Positions 58,741 to 64,000 of a DNA stretch of 64,000 nt are shown here, piece by piece. The notes below the pieces were generated by a model, which was not told where the DNA came from, searched no databases, and saw only the letters and a list, made by a program, of their open reading frames with translations. Position numbers and translations under genes: made by a program. The first letter of the stretch is position 1. The number at the start of each line of letters is the position of its first letter. Source of the stretch: Ustulina deusta (Eukaryota; Ascomycota; Sordariomycetes; Xylariales; Xylariaceae). The DNA lies in NCBI GenBank assembly GCA_023159155.1, contig JAJNNX010000056.1, forward strand, positions 248,001 through 312,000, given 5' to 3'.

Positions 58741-59820
58741 TTAGAACACCTTACCCTTGTAGTCCTTGGGCGCTAGGATGACGTTGTACTCGAGCTCCAG
58801 CTCAGCCTTGTCGTCGCCTTCGAGGGGTTTGAAGTCAACGACGAGGTCGTCCTTGACAGCGAAGACGGTGTCGGTGGCCAGCCAGGGATCATTCTTAGGA
58901 TACAGCTGGGTGGTGCAGCCCTTGTATTCGGCGTGTGTGACCTACCACACGAGTGACATTAGCCTAGGGAGCCAGCGGTCAGGAACGAGCGACAACTTAC
59001 CATGATGTGGATGTGAGCGGGACGCATGGGGTGGCGGTCCAGCATCTGCAACAGCTGGTAGGAAGGACCATTTGTGGGCAGCGAGTACGCTGTAGGGTGG
59101 TAGCAGTAGAACCAGTATTTGCCGTTCTCGTCGGCGCGGAACTTGCCCCGGAGATTGTTGGGGGACTGATTCTCGGGGTCCTGGAAGTCGTACTTGCCGT
59201 TGGATGAGGCTTGCCAGATGTCGAAGACGGCGTTGGGGATGGGCTTGCCGGTGACCAGGTCGCTTATAACACCGTGCATAAGACACACGCGGCCTGTGGG
59301 AGCCGGATTCTGGATGATAGTGCCTCCGTTCTCACGGAACGGGGCGTCGGGGGACCAGAAGGGTCCGAGAATGGCCGACGACGTGGGGTCGACGCCAGTG
59401 TCGGAGATGATCTTGTGGGCGATCTCATCCACGAGGCTGAAATTTGTTAGCATGGCTTGGGCTTGTCTCGTTACTATATACACCAGTTTATAAGAGAATA
59501 TATATGCAATATACTAACGTTTCAAGACCGAGGATGTCGGAAATACGGTGAGACTCATTTCTAGTCTTGTTTGATTCAACGTAGATACGGCCGAGTTCAT
59601 TGACAAAGTGAACACCGGACATCCACTCGTCAATGGTCAGCTCAACTTCGCGGGAGAAGTCGTGAAGATGCCGTATAAAAGCGCTCAGAACTTGTCGATT
59701 TCGAGGCGTCACATTAGTGCCCATTGTGTCGAGGACATGCTGGGTAAACTTGGGATCGAATCTTGAAGGCTGACCCGGCTGTGCGGTGTTAGATACACCG
59801 GCGCTTTCTGGTGGCGTCAT
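58741..59820 (-). CDS. intradiol ring-cleavage dioxygenase (catechol/hydroxyquinol 1,2-type)
   Basis: Exons 59820-59519, 59436-59001 and 58941-58741; introns of 82 and 59 bp (GTTAGT...CAG and GTAAGT...TAG); 312 residues, the usual fungal length. It opens an aromatic ring between two hydroxyl-bearing carbons using non-haem Fe(III). The N-terminal helical dimerisation domain ([20 protein letters not shown]) is followed by the catalytic sandwich with ILGPFW and [12 protein letters not shown]. All four iron ligands can be seen: Y183 in GKYDFQ, Y218 in TAYSLP, H242 and H244 in RPAHIHI. The length and the N-terminal domain favour catechol or hydroxyquinol over protocatechuate as substrate, but this is not certain. 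It faces the carboxy-muconate cyclase gene across a 1.35-kb shared region, which suggests co-regulation by an aromatic inducer. Confidence 0.93.
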
Positions 59821-61170
59821 CTCGAAAGTGGGATATTACGTGGGAAGAAGCTAGGGGGTATACGGGGCGGGATCGGGATCGTTGTTGATAGTAGTTGATG
59901 ATGAGGATGATGGGCGAAGCAGGAAGACAAACAATAACATGATGGGCATGGAACTTCTTTATGTATCTGCTTGCTTCATTTCCTTCATCCACCAGTCAGT
60001 CCACCGTAAACCAATTCACTATAACTGGTAGCAAGTGGTAGTGAACCCCGCCACTATCCATGTCCCCGGTGGTGGATCGGCTGGATCTCGCGGAGTGTGG
60101 TCGGTTCATTGCGGGTTAAATATCACCCTTAGTAGGAACCCTCTTTCAATGGGGTCCTCACGAGTGATCAATATCCCACCGTCCCAACTAAATTGAGCCA
60201 TGGTGCCTTTGGTGGGATAATAGTTTTGACTGAAGTCTTGAAAAATTGGATCCGTGACAATAGCTATGCTGCCATATCACCTAGTGCAAACGTATCATAG
60301 ACTCGTAGGCGCATGGTACGGCTTCTTCGCACCTTAAAGGAGTCAATAATAAAGGGCGGTGGGGGTGATCCAGAGCCCGTTTAGGGTGCATACAGCCAGA
60401 GCTTGCCTCATCTCGATACAGGCATTAGCCGTCGAGGTGCCCCGATGGTCTGACCATTCCCGGGAAGTAGACATGGAAAGCGTTTACCCGGGAAGACAAC
60501 CGGGAGAGCCTGACGAAAGTGTAGCGTAATGAGTCGAGATGCCGGAACCGTATTTCTCCATCTTGGCCGTGTTCCGCTCGCTAGTGTGCCGTTTCTCCTG
60601 GATTGACCCGCAGAGCGCATTCCAGGCGTGATCATCTACCGCCTGCCGAACCGACCTGCTGTAGGTAGATGGGGACGTCACTCGTGGTTCTCCAGAGCTC
60701 TGTTCCCATGGCCAAATCTGGTGCTGATCATCTCCACCGACCCCAAATCTAGCCTATCGACTAGACGGCGCTAGTGTAGTTTGACCAGCCCCAAGTCTTC
60801 CCCACGACCAATGGTAGGAATGATAATTCGACAGGAACCTCGTCGTTCGTCAATCTAGTGCGGGGACATGCTTGACAAAAGAGGCTGCCTCGATGCCGTT
60901 GGAGAAGCCGTCATGGTTTATTTTCTCCGATCCGTCTGAACCAGTGGGGTAAGAATGTGAGCACATGAACCCTCGCACCGGCGGGTTCATATCTTCTGGT
61001 GCACTGTCATTGTCTTCAGTAGTTGCACAGGTTATCAAACATCGAGAGCGGTCTGCATTATCTTGCACACACATTCGTCGTACACGACCAGGCGGTTCGA
61101 ACGAATGCGTGCTGCGAGTGTCATCTCCACTTAAAAAAAGGCCTCGCGTAGTCTCTATACGCAGTCCAAG
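59821..61170. promoter_or_regulatory. shared region between divergent dioxygenase and cyclase genes
   Basis: About 1350 bp between two head-to-head catabolic genes. CGG-type triplets suitable for Zn2Cys6 regulators occur (for example around 60070-60110), but no specific site can be assigned. Frames of 65-75 codons at 60408-60681 (minus) and 60965-61189 (plus) show no domain. Confidence 0.5.
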
Positions 61171-62397
61171 ATGCCGCTTCATCACTTGATGATAGGAACT
61201 TGGACGCCGCCAGGGGCCATATTCACCGTAGCCTTCGACGACGAGAAACTGACGCTGGAGTTGGTCAAACGAACGGAGATCCCCCATGACGAGCCCATCT
61301 CGTGGATGACCTTCGACGTGAGTCCAGAGTGCCCCGATCATGCTCGTCGCTTACCCATTGCCTCCTCCCAGCATGCCAAGAAGAACCTCTACGGGGCGGC
61401 GATGAAGAAATGGTCTAGCTTTTCCGTCAAGAGCCCGACAGACATTGTACATGAAGCCTCGCGCCCAATGAGCCACGACCGTAAGCCGACAGAATGCCGT
61501 TTAATAACAGTCCCCAACGCCTTCGCCTGTGTAGCTACTCTCTAACGTGGAAATGGCTGGATCAAAGCCCAAGCAAGTCTAGCTACGACCAATACACGCG
61601 CCATCTTCCTCCTCGCAGCGCAACAACCCCCTTACGCCGTCTACTGTAACCCTTTCTACTCCCACGCCGGCCATGGGAGCGTCTTCTCGGTCTCGTCGTC
61701 AGGCGCACTCGCGGACAACATGCAGAATTTCCCCTACCAGGCGAACACGGGGGTTCACGGTATGGTGTTTGATCCGACGGAGGCATACCTGTACTCGGCG
61801 GACCTCAAGGCAAACAAGCTCTGGGTTCACAAGAAGACCTCCGCTGGCTCGGTGGAGCTCGTGGGCAGTGTGGATGCGCCAGACGGCGGGGATCATCCGC
61901 GATGGGTGGCGATGCACCCGTCAGGCCAGTACCTGTATGCGCTCATGGAAGCGGGCAACAGGCTCTGCGAATACGTGATCGACCCGGCGACGCACATGCC
62001 GGTGTACACGCACCACTCGTACCCGCTGATCCCGCCAGGCATCCCCAACTCAACCACCATGTACCGCAGCGACGTCTGCGCGCTGACGAGGTCGGGGCGG
62101 TACCTGTTTGCGACGAGCCGGGCCAACAGCTTCGACCTGCAGGGCTACATTGCGGCGTTCCGGCTGCGGGACTGCGGGTCGATCGAGGCGCAGCCCTGCC
62201 TCAGCGCGACGCCGACGAGCGGCGGCCACAGCAATGCGGTGGCACCGTGCGACTGGAGCGACGAGTGGCTCGCCATGACGGACGACCAGGAAGGGTGGAT
62301 CGAGGTGTATCGATGGAAGGACGAGTTCCTCGGGCGCGTCGCGCGGTGTCGCATCCCAGAGCCTGGGTTTGGCATGAACGCCATCTGGTACGACTAG
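61171..62397 (+). CDS. 3-carboxy-cis,cis-muconate cyclase (lactonising beta-propeller)
   Basis: Exons 61171-61317, 61372-61480 and 61583-62397; introns of 54 and 102 bp (GTGAGT...CAG, GTAAGC...TAG); 356 residues, close to the fungal enzyme's usual length. It converts 3-carboxy-cis,cis-muconate to 3-carboxymuconolactone in the beta-ketoadipate route; the fold is a seven-bladed propeller (PF10282). Family marks: MIGTWTPPGAIFTVAFDD, NTRAIFLLAAQQPPYAVY, ANTGVHGMVFDPTEAYLYSA, GDHPRWVAMHPSGQYLYAL, NRLCEYVIDPATHMPVYTHH, TSGGHSNAV and PEPGFGMNAIWYD. Its normal substrate derives from protocatechuate, whereas the neighbouring dioxygenase looks catechol/hydroxyquinol-like; either the dioxygenase accepts a carboxylated catechol or the pair serve linked branches. 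Confidence 0.93.
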
Positions 62398-63508
62398 AGA
62401 GGCGTTCGGTTCGACCGGCCAAGCGACAGATAATAGATAATAGCACCCGATTCTCCCATTCCCAATCCCAATCCCTTCCGACCAGCCGATCTCGGGCGCG
62501 TGGTATGTGACCGGCGTGCAAAACGGCGCATCGTGAAGAGGGAAAAGAAGGCAGCCGGGCTTGGAAATGCAACGGTATGCATGTGCCCAGTCCACCCCGT
62601 CGCGATTGTGATAGGTCTTGTCTGCCATGATAAAGTTAAACGAGATAGGTGGTCATCTCGGTAGGGGTAGTCTTGGAGACTTGCGGGCTTGGCGACGTCA
62701 TACCCACGACCCTTGCATGCAGTAGGTAGTATACAACTTACAAGGTAGGTACCTCCAGAGTGAGGTACTACATACTACCTAGTAAATGGATAGTGCAGCG
62801 TAGGTGGAGGTACTACATAGGTAGCTTAGGGTGTGGGAGAGACCCTTGGTAGGTACTTATTTTACCTGCATACACCTACTCACTTCAAGTTCTTACTTTC
62901 ACCCGGAGAGCTTATACTGGGAGCTTTACCTCCCAATATCTGCAATTGGTTCAATGTTCCTGTCTAAGTACCTAATCTACACAATACTTACCTAAGTAGT
63001 AGATACCTCTAGCTACTAAATCCTGAGGTACCCACCATGAGGCTCCTGTAAGTCCTCGTAAGCATAAGGGTATAAGGTAGCGAGAGGTACGCTAACCGTA
63101 CACTACATTAGAGTGCACAACGTGTGCAGTAGTGGAAGACTTGGCTAGAAGGTTTCTTGATGCAGAACCCTGTCGGATTGACTTCAAATGTTCCAACCAA
63201 CCAATCCCCCCTTCGTTCTCCCTCCCTCCTCTGCTCCACCTCGGTTATTTATTTCACAAGCCTAGTCCCGCCCACTGTGTGGTCAACCACCAGACAATTC
63301 CAGCTTCTCCCGAGGAGCTTCCGGCCTCGAGCTGCCCCAGATCATTCATTCGTGTTCTAGATATAGCTACCTACTATCCCGATAGTCTAGGTAGAGAGCA
63401 AGACGGGCCACGTGCTCCATTGTTGCCCGCACAGATCGATCAAGTCTCACCGTCGTCCCGAACTGCCAGTTGCAGCCCCCCCGAGGCTGGCCCAGCTGTG
63501 TGCTGCTC
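62398..63508. other. 1.1-kb intergenic region
   Basis: Dense in GTAGGTACCT and CTACCTAGT-type words between 62730 and 63030. The last 350 bp are pyrimidine-rich and probably the promoter/leader of the DUF21 gene. No gene seen. Confidence 0.5.
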
Positions 63509-63974
63509 ATGCCGATGCCTCGTCGCCAGAATGGCCATCTCCTCCATGCTCGTACGGCTGTCCTAGGCTTGGCCAGGGCTCTGTTCGCCGGTCTTGCCGC
63601 CGCCGCCCCGACTCACCCGCAACCCCTCGGCCCCCGCGATCATCATGACAACGTCCCCGAGGCCGAGGGCAGTGCCCTGTGGGTGCTCTATGCCATATCC
63701 ATGGCCCTCGTGCTCCTCGGCGGTGCCTTTGCCGGCCTGACCATCGCGCTCATGGGCCAGGACGAGATCTACCTGCGCGTCATCTCCCTCGACCACGAAG
63801 AACCCCAGCACAAAAATGCGAACCGCGTTCACCATCTTCTCAACCGCGGCAAACACTGGGTGCTCGTCACATTGCTCCTGTCTAACGTCATTGTAAACGA
63901 GACTCTGCCCGTCGTTTTGGATCGGTGTTTTGGCGGTGGCATTGCCGCCGTTGTCGGGAGCACTGTTTTGATTG
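63509..63974 (+). CDS. DUF21/CNNM (Mam3-like) membrane protein, first exon, cut by window end
   Basis: The start at 63509 (MPMPRRQNGHLL) opens a 155-residue first exon ending at a GTACGT donor at 63975; the gene continues beyond the window. After an N-terminal hydrophobic segment (VLGLARALFAGLAAAAP) comes the DUF21 start: ALWVLYAISMALVLLGGAFA, GLTIALMGQDEIYLRVIS and HWVLVTLLLSNVIVNETLPV. Fungal relatives (yeast Mam3) are vacuolar or plasma-membrane proteins of the CNNM metal-homeostasis family, normally followed by paired CBS domains that lie outside this window. A GC-rich alternative frame upstream (63132-63566) was not accepted. The start is chosen because it opens just before the hydrophobic signal. 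Confidence 0.88.
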
Positions 63975-64000
63975 GTACGTACGCTTCCTCCCTCTCCGTC

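Noticed and set aside
1..64000. CRISPR array, bacterial operon signals or canonical tRNA/rRNA genes
   Set aside because: No regularly spaced repeats and no well-folded tRNA or rRNA were seen; the sequence is clearly fungal nuclear DNA.

Overview
The window is nuclear DNA from a filamentous ascomycete (Pezizomycotina, most likely a sordariomycete). The evidence is short 5' GTRNGT...YAG introns of about 50-150 bp, a TA-rich block left by repeat-induced point mutation (RIP), HET-domain genes, and fungal families such as DUF8035, fungal ZIP and carboxy-muconate cyclase. Gene models were built by reading splice sites and family signatures by eye; no search was run.

Layout. 1-4.4 kb: 3' part of the mRNA cap (guanine-N7) methyltransferase gene and a two-exon DUF8035 gene on the opposite strand. 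4.4-23.5 kb: a gene-poor accessory stretch with a decayed secreted phytase-like gene (about 7.4-9.5 kb), one intact five-exon secreted-protein gene (10.2-11.1 kb), a complete Ty3/gypsy LTR retrotransposon (14050-21052, 320-bp LTRs, 5-bp target duplication) destroyed by RIP, and a long perfect-pairing inverted repeat (21218-21424). 23.5-30.4 kb: an intact GMC oxidoreductase and, after an intergenic stretch, a decayed amine oxidase.

30.8-38.9 kb holds three heterokaryon-incompatibility (HET) genes: a head-to-head pair of diverged paralogues, one with its 5' part cut off by an in-frame stop, and a third of the HET plus DUF8212 type. 40.6-43.9 kb: a four-exon ABCG half-transporter-like gene with a cysteine-rich ectodomain. 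45.0-45.5 kb: an ankyrin gene fragment. 46.2-47.8 kb: COX15 (haem A synthase). 48.6-50.2 kb: an SRPK-like kinase pseudogene with two frameshifts and a nonsense codon. 50.2-55.0 kb: gene-poor DNA with a 22-bp poly-C tract.

The right end is functional: an eight-exon ZIP zinc transporter (54981-56644), then a divergent aromatic-catabolism pair: intradiol ring-cleavage dioxygenase (58741-59820, minus) and carboxy-cis,cis-muconate cyclase (61171-62397, plus), which would perform successive ring-opening and lactonising steps in a beta-ketoadipate-type route from a shared 1.35-kb promoter. The window ends inside a DUF21/CNNM (Mam3-like) membrane-protein gene. Housekeeping genes (cap methyltransferase, COX15) thus flank an accessory region rich in relics, a RIP-silenced transposon and HET genes.
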